64,000 nt of DNA from the NCBI RefSeq assembly GCF_001047375.1, contig NZ_LFVU01000024.1, positions 238,302-302,301 of the forward strand. The letters are read 5' to 3'. Of this stretch, positions 27,512 through 36,213 are shown piece after piece; position 1 is the first letter of the stretch, and every line of letters starts with the position of its first letter. Both the position numbers and the translations under genes were made by a program. The DNA is from Clostridium cylindrosporum DSM 605 (GTDB lineage Bacteria; Bacillota; Clostridia; Clostridiales; Caloramatoraceae). A model generated the notes under the pieces. That model was not told the DNA's origin and made no database searches. It saw only the letters and a list, made by a program, of their open reading frames with translations.

Positions 27512-27667
27512 TTAGTATCTGTTTCTTTGTTGCTTTCTTGCTCTTCTGCAATCTGGGCATCTTACTGGTTCGTTTTCGAATCCTTTTTCTTTGTAGAATT
27601 CTTGTTCACCTTCAGTAAATACGAAATCGTTTCCGCAGTCTTTACATACTAGATTCTTATCTGCCAT
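27512..27667 (-). CDS. Small zinc-ribbon protein (zf-Tbcl type)
   Basis: 51 residues, starting MADKNLVCKDCGND and ending CRRARKQQRNRY. Two CxxC pairs (VCKDCG and RCPDCR) form a zinc ribbon of the probable zinc-binding domain family common in clostridia. Basic C-terminal tail, so nucleic-acid contact is possible. ATG at 27667 with GGAGG nine bases upstream and a strong terminator. Function unknown. Confidence 0.8.
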   Translation of the reverse strand: MADKNLVCKDCGNDFVFTEGEQEFYKEKGFENEPVRCPDCRRARKQQRNRY

Positions 27668-27856
27668 TTATAAAACCTCCACTTAAAGACTCATTTCGAA
27701 AAAACAATCCTTTAACGAGGAAGTTCATTATCTCATTCATCTTTAATAAATTTATTTTGTGTGTTATCCACTACCTTAGTATAACACTACAATTGATTAT
27801 ACGCAAGCCTATCCTTGAAATTTTTAACATACAAATTTTTCAGTTTATAAACATAT

Positions 27857-29152
27857 TTAGTCATTGGATACTTTTTTTATTAAAACCTTGCTTACTCTCT
27901 TACTATCACATTCAAGTACAATAAACTCATATTCTCCATATGTAAACTTATCATTAACCTCTGGATAGTCATTAACCTGTGAATAAACCCATCCTCCGAT
28001 GGTATCTATATTCTCTTCCTCAATATTAATTTCAAGGAGTTCATTTATATCATCTAGAAGAACTACTCCCTCTACAATATAGTCACCTTCTTGGGTTTTT
28101 GTTATTTCTTGATCTTCTTCATCAAACTCATCTTGGATATCTCCAACTAATTCCTCAAGAATATCCTCAATAGTAACAAGACCAAATGTTCCGCCATATT
28201 CATCAATGATTATAGCCATTTGAGGCTTTTCCTTTTTAAATAAATTAAAAAGTTCACTTATTAACATTGATTCCTCTACAAACTTTATTTCACGGATTAT
28301 GCCCTCTATATTTGCGTTATTCCCTTGGATTTTTTGTCTATATAAATCCTTAGTATGAATGAATCCTATAATGTTATCCTTATCCTCTCTGCATACAGGA
28401 TATCTTGTAAATTGCTCATTAAGTGTAGTTTCTATAATCTCATCAAATGAGTCCTCAATATAGATACACTTCATATCTGTACGAGGAACCATTATTTCTT
28501 TAACTGTTCTCTCTGAAAAGTTAAACACATTATCCACAAAATCTAATTCATTTTGGTTAATAAGTCCATGCTTATAACTTTCTTCAACAAGTAGTTTTAT
28601 TTCCTCATCTGTATATGCTGTATCATGTTCGTCTCTTTGAGACAATCCAAATATTCTAAGTATAAGTTCAGTACTGTGATTAAAAGCCCACATTACTGGA
28701 TAGGTTAACTTATAAAATATAATTAAAGGAAATGCTGTGTACAAAGATATCTTCTCTGCACTTATAATCGCTAGAGACTTTGGAACAAGCTCCCCAAGTA
28801 CAATATGAAAAGTTGTAATAATCGCAAAGCCTACAACAAATGCTATTGAATGTACAGCACTTTCTGGAATATCAAAAAGCTTAAAAACCGGTGTTAACAT
28901 ATGAGAAACAGCAGGCTCACCTACCCAACCAAGTCCAAGGGATGCTAAGGTTATTCCTAACTGACACGCTGAAAGATATGCATTAAGATCTTTTACCACC
29001 TTCAGAACATGTACTGCACTTTTGTTCCCCTCTAATAATAATGTTTCTATTCTAGACTTTCTTACCTTTACAACTGCAAACTCCGTAGCAACGAAGAAGG
29101 CATTCATAAATACAAGTAAAAGTACAATAATAATATTAATCAAAACAACCAT
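27857..29152 (-). CDS. CNNM/CorC-family membrane protein (hemolysin C-like) with CBS pair
   Basis: 431 residues. A DUF21/CNNM membrane domain of three to four helices (about 1-185, with SACQLGITLASLGLGWVGEP and VLGELVPKSLAI) is followed by two CBS motifs (about 205-330; VPRTDMKCIYIED, YGGTFGLVTIEDILEELVGDIQDE) and a C-terminal CorC/HlyC domain. The family handles Mg2+ or other divalent-ion export or homeostasis. AGGAGG lies 12 bases before ATG 29152, slightly long. It is divergent from the Mn2+ riboswitch/P-type ATPase unit, so both may belong to ion balance. Confidence 0.88.
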   Translation of the reverse strand: MVVLINIIIVLLLVFMNAFFVATEFAVVKVRKSRIETLLLEGNKSAVHVLKVVKDLNAYLSACQLGITLASLGLGWVGEPAVSHMLTPVFKLFDIPESAVHSIAFVVGFAIITTFHIVLGELVPKSLAIISAEKISLYTAFPLIIFYKLTYPVMWAFNHSTELILRIFGLSQRDEHDTAYTDEEIKLLVEESYKHGLINQNELDFVDNVFNFSERTVKEIMVPRTDMKCIYIEDSFDEIIETTLNEQFTRYPVCREDKDNIIGFIHTKDLYRQKIQGNNANIEGIIREIKFVEESMLISELFNLFKKEKPQMAIIIDEYGGTFGLVTIEDILEELVGDIQDEFDEEDQEITKTQEGDYIVEGVVLLDDINELLEINIEEENIDTIGGWVYSQVNDYPEVNDKFTYGEYEFIVLECDSKRVSKVLIKKVSND

Positions 29153-29317
29153 ATATCGGTAATTCCCTCCTAGATAATCACGTCTATTTTCTAAACGATG
29201 CCTTATAACCTATTAATTAACATTATACCATATATGGTTAATTTATATTACAATAACAGTAATGAAATTATAATCTATTTCCGAGGATTTTATGAATAAG
29301 CTCAAAGCAATATGTAA

Positions 29318-29346
29318 TTGACATCATACATAATCTTCATTATAAT
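29318..29346 (+). promoter_or_regulatory. Perfect sigma-A promoter of the riboswitch/P-type ATPase transcript
   Basis: TTGACA (29318-29323), 17-base spacer, TATAAT (29341-29346): a full consensus match, so the transcript is probably made constantly and controlled downstream. Confidence 0.85.
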
Positions 29347-29371
29347 TCTAAAGGGAAATTATAATATTCTT

Positions 29372-29517
29372 TTGTTAAGAGGGAGTAACTACCCATAAGG
29401 GAGATAAAGTCAACATGCTGGTTATTTTAACCTGGCTTTATCATGGCATTTGTCACAGTGAGACTTTTAGCACAATAACACCTACTGGTGTTTTGTTGTG
29501 CTGGGAGTCTTTTTTAT
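29372..29517 (+). promoter_or_regulatory. yybP-ykoY family Mn2+ riboswitch with expression platform
   Basis: The aptamer carries the family core GAGGGAGTA near its 5' end (29379-29387), a helix ATAAAG / CTTTAT around the AACCTGG region, a second arm with ATGGCATTTGTCACAGTGAGACTT, and the closing GACTT. It is followed by a strong terminator-like hairpin AGCACAATAACACC / GGTGTTTTGTTGTGCT and TTTTTTATTTT. This class senses Mn2+ and commonly controls P-type ATPases and membrane exporters; the gene behind it is such an ATPase. Assigned by eye from these motifs and the context. Confidence 0.8.
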
Positions 29518-29557
29518 TTTGTGTACATATCAAAACTTTTAGAGAGGAGACAGTTTA

Positions 29558-32326
29558 ATGGAATTTTTTCAAAAGTCATTTAAAGAAACCCTAGAGGAGT
29601 TTCAAGTAGAGCCTGATAAGGGCCTAGGCGAAGTACAAATTAGGGAAAACCGTGAAAAACATGGTAGTAATGAATTTTCTAAGGGGGAGAAGGTTACTTT
29701 ACTTAGTAAAATACTAGAAGCCCTAAAGGAGCCTATGATATTCATACTTATTATAGCTGCCTTAATAACTATAGGCATGAATGTTTATAAAACATTCCAA
29801 GGTCTACATGCAGAATTTACAGAAAGCATCGGTATACTAGTTGCTATCACTCTTTCTGTAGGTATCACAATAATAATGGAGGGCCGTTCTGAAAAGGCAT
29901 TTGAAACCTTAAATAGCATTAACGATGATGTTAAGGTTAAGGTACTTAGAAACGGAATTATACAATATGTAGGTAAGAAGGACCTAGTTGTTGGTGATAT
30001 TATCAAAATAGAAACTGGAGATAAGATTCCTGCTGATGGAAGACTTATAGATTCCCTTCAATTAAAAATAGATGAATCAATGCTAACTGGAGAAAGTATA
30101 GCTGTTAGTAAAAACTTTAATGAAGTTTTAGAAGATCCTAAAACTTCACTATCACAGCGTATAAACATGGTTTTTTCAGGTACATTTGTAACCTATGGTC
30201 AAGGAACTGCTATAGTAACCTCTGTTGGTGATAAAACAGAAATGGGAAGTATAGCAAACGAACTAAAGGATACAGATTCAAAATCTACACCACTACAAGA
30301 AAAGCTAGATAAGCTAGCAAGATCAATTACTACACTAGGTGTTATTGCAGCTGTATTAATCTTTGTATATGAGATATTCAAAATATATATAAGTAATACA
30401 TTATCCTTTGACACTATACAAAGTGCATTTATGACAAGTGTTGCACTTATAGTTGCAGCGGTTCCAGAGGGACTTCCTACAATTGTTGCTATGACACTTG
30501 CACTTAATATTATAAAAATGGCTAGAACAAATGCACTAGTTAGAAAGCTTATTGCATGTGAAACAGTAGGATGTATTAATGTAATTTGTTCAGACAAAAC
30601 AGGAACACTTACTAAGAATCAAATGACAGTTATAGATGTATATAGCAATGGTGAAATAGTAGAGCCTAAAAATCTTAAAAATAGTTTCATGATAGAAAAC
30701 TTTACAATTAATAGTACAGCAGATATTAATATTAAGGATGGAAATGTAAAGTTCATAGGTAACCCTACAGAGTGCTCACTACTTAAGGCATTTAGTGATA
30801 CAATCTGTTCAATGAATCCTAGTAATTGTAAGAATCTTGCTGAGGTGAGCTGTACATGCACTGAAAAATGTACACCTATAGCTATCGGAGGAGAAAACAT
30901 TAGCTACACGGATATTAGAAATTCATATAACATTGCATTTCAATATCCTTTTAGTTCAGACAAGAAATCAATGACAACAGTTGTTGATGAAACCTCAGCA
31001 TATAAAGTTTACACTAAGGGAAGTCCAGAAAAGATAATTTCCCTTTGCAATAGAATAATAATAAACAATAGAATAGAAGAATTTACAGATGAACTGAAAA
31101 TCCTAGTTGGTGACAAAATAACAAAGCTTCAACAGGAATCAAAAAGAATACTTGCCTTTGCACATAATATAATTGATACATCCTACTCAGAGTGGGACAA
31201 AGTTCAAGATGAAGTTGAATCTAACATGATTTTTGATGGATTTGTTTCTATTGCAGACCCACTAAGAGATGATGTATTTGATGCAGTTAAAAAATGTAAA
31301 AAATCAGGAATAAACTTAAAGATGCTAACTGGAGACAACATAGTAACTGCTACGTCTATTGCTAAGCAGCTAGATATAGTTAAGAAAGATAGCATAATTG
31401 TAGAGGCACAGGAAATAGATGAAATGCCTGATGAAAAGCTTCTAGAAATTATAGACAGAATAGTTGTAATCGCAAGAAGTAAACCTATTACCAAAATGAG
31501 AATAGTAAACCTTCTTAAGAAACATGGAAATGTTGTTGCTGTAACAGGAGATGGTATAAACGATGCCCCTGCACTTAAAAACGCAGATGTAGGTATAGCA
31601 ATGGGTATAACAGGTACTGAGGTTTCAAAGGAAGCCAGCGACATTATACTACTTGATGACTCCTTCTCAACAATTGTAAAGTCAGTTGAATGGGGCCGTG
31701 GAATATACGAGAACTTCCAAAGATTTATACAGTTCCAGCTAACAGTTAACCTTGTTGCTGTACTCACTGTATTTGTATGTGAAATTCTTTCCCTACCACT
31801 ACCATTTACAACAATGCAGCTTCTATGGGTAAACCTAATTATGGATGGACCTCCTGCACTGTCACTTGGTCTTGAATCACTAAGAAAACATCTAATGAAT
31901 CAGGAACCAGTAAAAAGAAGTGCAAATATAATAACTAAAAATATGTTATCTACTATAATATTAAATGGTACATATATTGTTATTATGATGATGCTTGTTA
32001 TAAAGGGTAATATACTTGGGGCATCAGAGGCTGAGCATACTAGCGTAATATTTACTACATTTGTAATGTTCCAGCTATTTAACGCCTTTAATGCAAGAGA
32101 ACTTGGAAATGAAAGTGTATTCACCAACCTACTTAAGAATAAATCAATGGTAATCATTATGATAGCAACCTTTGCTCTTCAAGTTCTTATAACAGAGTTT
32201 GGTGGAAGTCTATTCAAAACAGCACCACTACCACTTGATATGTGGATGAAAGTAATAGCATATTCATTCTCAATTGTAATATTCTCTGAAATAATAAGAC
32301 TTATAAAAAGACTTTTCAAAAAATAA
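29558..32326 (+). CDS. P2A-type cation-transporting P-type ATPase, probably Mn2+/Ca2+ efflux
   Basis: 922 residues. N-terminal cation ATPase domain, TGES loop, PEGLP in M4 (the ion-binding helix of Ca2+ ATPases), phosphorylation site DKTGTLT with Asp346, hinge [11 protein letters not shown], ten membrane helices. An insert in the nucleotide-binding domain is unusually Cys-rich (ICSMNPSNC, VSCTCTEKC), a possible metal-sensing patch. The yybP-ykoY riboswitch upstream argues for Mn2+-induced expression, as for YoaB of Lactococcus. AGAGGAG precedes the ATG and it has its own terminator. Confidence 0.88.
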   Translation: MEFFQKSFKETLEEFQVEPDKGLGEVQIRENREKHGSNEFSKGEKVTLLSKILEALKEPMIFILIIAALITIGMNVYKTFQGLHAEFTESIGILVAITLSVGITIIMEGRSEKAFETLNSINDDVKVKVLRNGIIQYVGKKDLVVGDIIKIETGDKIPADGRLIDSLQLKIDESMLTGESIAVSKNFNEVLEDPKTSLSQRINMVFSGTFVTYGQGTAIVTSVGDKTEMGSIANELKDTDSKSTPLQEKLDKLARSITTLGVIAAVLIFVYEIFKIYISNTLSFDTIQSAFMTSVALIVAAVPEGLPTIVAMTLALNIIKMARTNALVRKLIACETVGCINVICSDKTGTLTKNQMTVIDVYSNGEIVEPKNLKNSFMIENFTINSTADINIKDGNVKFIGNPTECSLLKAFSDTICSMNPSNCKNLAEVSCTCTEKCTPIAIGGENISYTDIRNSYNIAFQYPFSSDKKSMTTVVDETSAYKVYTKGSPEKIISLCNRIIINNRIEEFTDELKILVGDKITKLQQESKRILAFAHNIIDTSYSEWDKVQDEVESNMIFDGFVSIADPLRDDVFDAVKKCKKSGINLKMLTGDNIVTATSIAKQLDIVKKDSIIVEAQEIDEMPDEKLLEIIDRIVVIARSKPITKMRIVNLLKKHGNVVAVTGDGINDAPALKNADVGIAMGITGTEVSKEASDIILLDDSFSTIVKSVEWGRGIYENFQRFIQFQLTVNLVAVLTVFVCEILSLPLPFTTMQLLWVNLIMDGPPALSLGLESLRKHLMNQEPVKRSANIITKNMLSTIILNGTYIVIMMMLVIKGNILGASEAEHTSVIFTTFVMFQLFNAFNARELGNESVFTNLLKNKSMVIIMIATFALQVLITEFGGSLFKTAPLPLDMWMKVIAYSFSIVIFSEIIRLIKRLFKK

Positions 32327-32376
32327 AAAAGAAGTATAGGGAAAGAGCTTTTCACTTCCCTATACTTCTTTTTCAT
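32326..32376. terminator. Strong bidirectional terminator after the P-type ATPase
   Basis: An 18-bp stem, AAAAAGAAGTATAGGGAA with TTCCCTATACTTCTTTTT, around a 12-base loop. It also ends the convergent nitroreductase transcript. Confidence 0.9.
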
Positions 32377-32431
32377 ACCTTTCATATAATTACTCTCTTA
32401 ACACTTTAAATATATCTTTTATATTGGACTT

Positions 32432-32627
32432 TTACTTAATCCATGAAGTTACGTATTCATATTTGCCATAATCTTTTATATTATTTAAGATTTTAAATCC
32501 ACCACTTATCTTTTCTTCAACACATGTTAAATGGAAATGACAAAGTGCAATTCCTATATCAATCTTGCTTACATCTCCAACTGAAGTATCTCTATAGAAA
32601 TGAACTTTTAGCCCATCTACTACTACT
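32432..32627 (-). CDS. Nitroreductase, C-terminal part (exon 2 downstream of the IStron)
   Basis: 64 codons plus one base. It encodes VVVDGLKVHFYRDTS, KIDIGIALCHFHLTC and a final YEYVTSWIK, the C-terminal part of a TM1586-type nitroreductase whose first 208 codons lie at 34830-35455. An ATG-initiated ORF that appears to begin at 32659 uses about 11 codons of transposon end and is not a real gene start. Joined to exon 1 it gives a protein of 273 residues with W-R-V-V-V-D-G at the junction, matching the family's W-R-V/I sequence. Confidence 0.85.
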
Positions 32628-32877
32628 CTGGTTCTAAAAATATATACAAATGTACTCATTTTAGATAATTCGCACTTTTGCTATCTAATTGATAACTTTA
32701 AAGCCTTGGATGTACCAGTTAGTAAATTAAATATATTAATTTTTTAAGTATATTAAACTTACTTATCCTACAACCGTATTTATAAAGTTTATAATTTTAA
32801 AGCTTATTCAACCCTCATTTCTGATAAAATATAGGCTTCATATTTCAGAGGTACCTGTATTTGTGATTAAATATTCT
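32628..32877 (-). ncRNA. Predicted omega RNA (TnpB guide scaffold) overlapping the intron 3' end
   Basis: TnpB guide RNAs are formed from the 3' end of the tnpB transcript and the element's right end, with the flanking host DNA as guide. Here that is the 250 bases after the tnpB stop, including the TTAGATA hairpin, and the guide would be the exon 2 sequence starting AGTAGTAGTAGATGGG. The same nucleotides hold the 3' splice site, so guide production and splicing must compete. Position is inferred from family knowledge; the structure was not computed. Confidence 0.55.
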
Positions 32878-34266
32878 TTATTTTAACCTATTTTCTAAAA
32901 TTTCTTTTACTTTCTTAAAGTTAGTATACAAGTCTATATCTTTATCATATTTTCTATTTAATATGTTTTTGCTTGCATTTATATCGGCATGAATTTCTTT
33001 ACATTTAGGGCAAGTAAATACGTCTCCTATTCTTTCTCCAAAACTTCCACATACATTACATATCTTACTTGTATAAGCTGGATTTATATATGTGTAAGCT
33101 ATACTATATAAATTACATTTATACTCAAGTCTTTGTCTTATATATCCCTTTATCCATCTAGATAACTTTCTTTTAACTACTTTAGGATATCTATTATTCC
33201 AATTAACAAAATCTAATTGTTCCATAACTATTTCAGTTGGCTTTTCTTCTTTTATTAACTGGTTTAATGAGTAGTTTATATAAGACTTTATCCTACTATC
33301 ATATTTACTTTTATTATAATTGTATTTTACTTTTCCAAGATTATTTTCTAATATATTTTGAGCTTTTTTAGCATTTCCTTTTTCTAGGTAACTATTGCAT
33401 AATGCCCAAAGTCTATTTCTATTAGAATTAACCCTATTTAATCTTTCAGTTTCAATGCTTAGAAATTCATTTAACTTTTCACCATAAAACTTCCCACTTG
33501 ATACAGCAAATAAATATTTATAGCCTTTATCAATTCCAATTACATTTTCACTATTATTATTTTTTCTAGCCTTAATTTTTAAAGGACAATGGATTTCTAC
33601 CTTTTCTTTAAATAATTTAACTATCATAGTTCTATCATAAACATTTTTATCAGTTAACTTAATAGGTAGCCTTTTACCCTTCTTGGTAGAGGTTATGTTT
33701 ATACATCCATCTTTATATGAATATAGTCCTGTATCTACTGAAAAGGTAGTTCCCCTATATGAATAAGGTATCTTCCCTTTATATCTTCTAGTGTATCTTT
33801 TAATAAGACTATTTAGATATTTATAGTTTAACTTCTTATCTTGAAATATCTTTAGAATATCAAATTCTATATTATTTAAAACTTTATAGTAAAGCTCATT
33901 TGCCTTTAAAATATAGTTAATATAATGCTTATCACCATTAGATAAATTAAGATTTTTCTTAATCTGAATTTTAACTTTTAGCTTAATATTACTCCATTTA
34001 GATTTAATATTTCCTATAGCCTCTGATAAAGCAAGCTTCCAGTACCTTGCAGGTAATTTCCATTGCTCCGCAAACCCAAATTTAACCCATTCATCTCTAA
34101 TATCTCTATTTTTAGCAAGTAACAGTATACTTTTTATTCCACTGTATCTTGAGTAAACATAGTTTCTCACATTTTTATATTGGTTAGCTATAAAGGATAA
34201 TTCTTTAAATGTTTCACTATCTAATTTGTAGGAATGTTGTTTTATAGTTTTTATTATCATTTCCAC
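32878..34266 (-). CDS. tnpB: TnpB, RNA-guided transposon-encoded nuclease (IStron-borne)
   Basis: 462 residues. The RuvC-like catalytic triad is complete: Asp246 in GIDKGY, Glu349 in IVMEQLDF, Asp428 in HADINASKNIL. The zinc finger is CNVC...CPKC (Cys 403, 406, 419, 422). The N-terminal WED/REC-like helical part is also full length. TnpB cuts DNA at sites matching its guide, which favours retention of the element. The start is the GTG at 34266, behind AGGTGAT; the ATG two codons later is possible. A perfect 10-bp hairpin (CTATACTTAG / CTAAGTATAG, 34276-34301) lies directly upstream and could hinder translation or be part of the intron fold. Confidence 0.88.
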   Translation of the reverse strand: MEMIIKTIKQHSYKLDSETFKELSFIANQYKNVRNYVYSRYSGIKSILLLAKNRDIRDEWVKFGFAEQWKLPARYWKLALSEAIGNIKSKWSNIKLKVKIQIKKNLNLSNGDKHYINYILKANELYYKVLNNIEFDILKIFQDKKLNYKYLNSLIKRYTRRYKGKIPYSYRGTTFSVDTGLYSYKDGCINITSTKKGKRLPIKLTDKNVYDRTMIVKLFKEKVEIHCPLKIKARKNNNSENVIGIDKGYKYLFAVSSGKFYGEKLNEFLSIETERLNRVNSNRNRLWALCNSYLEKGNAKKAQNILENNLGKVKYNYNKSKYDSRIKSYINYSLNQLIKEEKPTEIVMEQLDFVNWNNRYPKVVKRKLSRWIKGYIRQRLEYKCNLYSIAYTYINPAYTSKICNVCGSFGERIGDVFTCPKCKEIHADINASKNILNRKYDKDIDLYTNFKKVKEILENRLK

Positions 34267-34369
34267 TTATATCACCTATACTTAGTATTCCCTAAGTATA
34301 GAGCATTATCAAGTGGTAAAAATAGGTGTTATAAACTTTATATATACGGTTGATTTTCAATTATCTAAA

Positions 34370-34829
34370 TTACATTTGTATTATTTTTAGATTGTTCAAT
34401 TAGGTTCGTTACTCCTAACCAGTTCTCTCATGAACTTCTTATACTTTCATATAAGCACAGACTATATCACCATCCATTTTTGGATGCTCCCCATTTCCCC
34501 TCACTTGAAGGTACGAGATTTCTCTCTAGTCGTTGAAGGTTCTCCTACTCGGAGCTTCCCTGCTGATTATCCATTATATTAGCACTTAGGATTTAACCCT
34601 ATGCCATACTAACTATTTTTTCTACTTTCGTAACCGTCACACTCACCTATATTTCATGGTCATGTTGTGGTTAGTTAGGCTTTAGGAACTTCCAGCAATT
34701 AAAGGAGTTTTGGATGAATTAAATTCACCACTCTGTACTCTTTAGGAATACAGGGAGCTTTTTATTAACAAAAATACATTTAAGTATACTTGACTATACT
34801 TGTATATACTTTTTACAACTATTTAGTTG
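34370..34829 (-). ncRNA. Group I self-splicing intron ribozyme (IA2-like)
   Basis: Minus-strand core elements in order: an internal-guide candidate AGCTCCC (near 34757) that can pair with GGAGC across the 5' splice site; P2-type hairpin CTGTA/TACAG; P3/P4 start TTAATTGCTGGAAGTTCCTAAAG; P3'/P6 region AATCAGCAGGGAAGCTCC and GGAGAACCTTCAACGACTA; P7 ACGACTA (34533-34527) with TAGTC (34464-34460) inside the classic GATATAGTC; P9 hairpin CTTATATGAAAGTATAAG and further hairpins. These are hallmarks of clostridial and phage group I introns. The 5' splice site lacks the usual U-G pair in my alignment, so its exact place needs testing. Confidence 0.85.
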
Positions 34830-35455
34830 CTCCATGGTTGTTTATTTACCGCAGATGGTGCAAGTCTAAACATTTCAAGTGGTGTGTAGTACTTACCTGC
34901 TGCCTCCTTAGTAAGGGCCATATTAAAGTTACTCTTAAAGAAGCCTTCAGAAAAATCACGACGCTTAGAAGACTTAGCAGTAAATTTAACAATAGATTCA
35001 AAAACAGACCTTGAATCCCCTTTGTAACCTATAGGTGAAACTATAGGGAAAACCTCACCTTCTTCAAGTTCCATCACCTTGCTAAACTGACTCTTATTAA
35101 AGGTTCCTCCCATCCAGCAGGTTCCAAGTCCTAGTGATGTAGCGTAAAGAACTAAACATTCAAACTCATACCCTAATGCTACCTCAGCTAGTTCCCCTTC
35201 TTTATGTGTGATACCGATAAATGACTTCGCTCCTTTAATCATTCCATAGGTGCCTAATTTTTGCTTCCCATCAAGTTTATCCATGTTAATCAACTTAATT
35301 CTAAGGTTCTTATTAAAAGGATTACGAATCTCCTTAATATAATTCTCAATTTTTTCACTTATATCTTTACTTAGGCTTTCAGAATTATAAGTTCTAACAG
35401 AAGTCCTTGCTTTAATTATCTCAGTAATTGGCTTATTAAAAATATAATCTCCCAT
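34830..35455 (-). CDS. TM1586-type nitroreductase, N-terminal part (exon 1, interrupted by IStron)
   Basis: 208 codons plus two bases from ATG 35455, which follows GGGAG by six bases; a start seven codons earlier lacks a site. It encodes an FMN-dependent nitroreductase-fold protein: KARTSVRTYNSE near the N-terminus, ALGYEFECLVLYATSLGLGTCWMGG in the middle, and LAPSAVNKQPW at the break. Unspliced, the reading frame hits TAA two codons into the element. With exon 2 the product is 273 residues, normal for the family. It is preceded by a coupled upstream gene (35457-35888), whose stop lies one base before this start. Confidence 0.88.
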
Positions 35456-35456
35456 T

Positions 35457-35888
35457 CTAATCTCCCTTATATACATTTTTACTAAAAATATTACTTTTAT
35501 GTTTTGATTTTATATTATGAAAGACTTCACATAACCTACCATAGTTCTCATCCTTTAGGAATGATCTTGAAAAACATATTATATCTTCTATGGACTCAAT
35601 TGTGGATTCACGTATCATTAGAAAGATATGCTTAATTATATATAACTCTTTTATTGTAAATTCATCTAAATTATTATTTCTTATTATCCTTTGTAGATCA
35701 TAATCCAAGTAAAAGTTTATATTTTCTATAGGTCTTCCATCCTTGACCAAATCCACTGCACCTTTTAAATACTCATAAGTAAACTCATTATTCATTTTCA
35801 CAACCTGTGACTCCATAAAACCTTTTTCAAGAAAATCACTTGATAACCTAACAAGAACTGTAAATATATAATAGAAGTCTTTACACAT
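35457..35888 (-). CDS. Hypothetical protein co-transcribed with the nitroreductase
   Basis: 143 residues, mostly helical, acidic and basic residues mixed, no membrane segment or recognisable motif. Start ATG 35888 behind GGGGGAAG. Its last codons contain the ribosome binding site of the nitroreductase and its TAG ends one base before that gene's ATG, so translation of the two is coupled. I do not recognise the family. A partner or regulator role for the nitroreductase is possible but unsupported. Confidence 0.6.
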   Translation of the reverse strand: MCKDFYYIFTVLVRLSSDFLEKGFMESQVVKMNNEFTYEYLKGAVDLVKDGRPIENINFYLDYDLQRIIRNNNLDEFTIKELYIIKHIFLMIRESTIESIEDIICFSRSFLKDENYGRLCEVFHNIKSKHKSNIFSKNVYKGD

Positions 35889-35947
35889 ATTGCTTCCCCC
35901 ATAAAGTATTTTAGATAAATTCTAACATAAATCAAGAAAAAACATTG

Positions 35948-35984
35948 TAAAAAAAGGCTATTGATATCTACATCAACAGCCTTA
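35948..35984 (-). terminator. Terminator of the copper operon
   Basis: AAGGCTGTTGAT / ATCAATAGCCTT arms with one mismatch, then eight T on the minus strand, directly after copZ. Confidence 0.88.
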
Positions 35985-35990
35985 AAAATT

Positions 35991-36194
35991 CTATTCTATT
36001 CCTACAACATCGTATCCTTCTTCTTCTATAACTTCCTTTATAGTAGCATCATCTGCTGAAGTTTCAAGTGTTGCATACTTTCCTTCTAGGTTAACTTCTA
36101 CCTCTGAAGTTCCGCTTATTCCTTCTAGCGCTTCCTTAACGTGGTTTACGCAGTGACCACAGCTCATTCCTTCGATTAGTATCTTCTTTTTCAT
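35991..36194 (-). CDS. copZ: Copper chaperone CopZ
   Basis: 67 residues, a single heavy-metal-associated domain with the Cu(I) motif GMSCGHC near the N-terminus and the acidic C-terminal pattern EEGYDVVGIE. It carries Cu(I) to CopA. Third gene of the csoR-copA-copZ operon, 19 bases after copA. Confidence 0.93.
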   Translation of the reverse strand: MKKKILIEGMSCGHCVNHVKEALEGISGTSEVEVNLEGKYATLETSADDATIKEVIEEEGYDVVGIE

Positions 36195-36213
36195 ATTGTT
36201 ACCCTCCTTAAAT

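Larger units (their letters stand above)
32628..34829 (-). mobile_element. IStron: group I intron fused to an IS605-type TnpB element, inserted in a nitroreductase gene
   Basis: 2,202 bp. On the minus strand it opens with a terminal hairpin (CAACT-AAAT-AGTTG, 34829-34816), then a group I intron core, a tnpB gene, and a right end with hairpin TTAGATA/TATCTAA (32688-32661) and a last base G, the usual 3' end of group I introns. The boundaries were set by requiring that the joined flanks restore the nitroreductase frame and that the intron end in G. AG is repeated at both borders, so an error of two bases is possible. No tnpA is present, so movement needs help in trans. The model is CdISt1 of C. 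difficile. Confidence 0.85.

Noticed and set aside
32432..32659. A separate 75-codon gene starting with MSTFVYIF
   Set aside because: The first 11 codons are transposon right end; the remainder is the end of the nitroreductase.
34790..35014. Plus-strand ORF of 74 codons over the nitroreductase/IStron junction
   Set aside because: No RBS, lies opposite a well-supported gene and crosses the insertion border.
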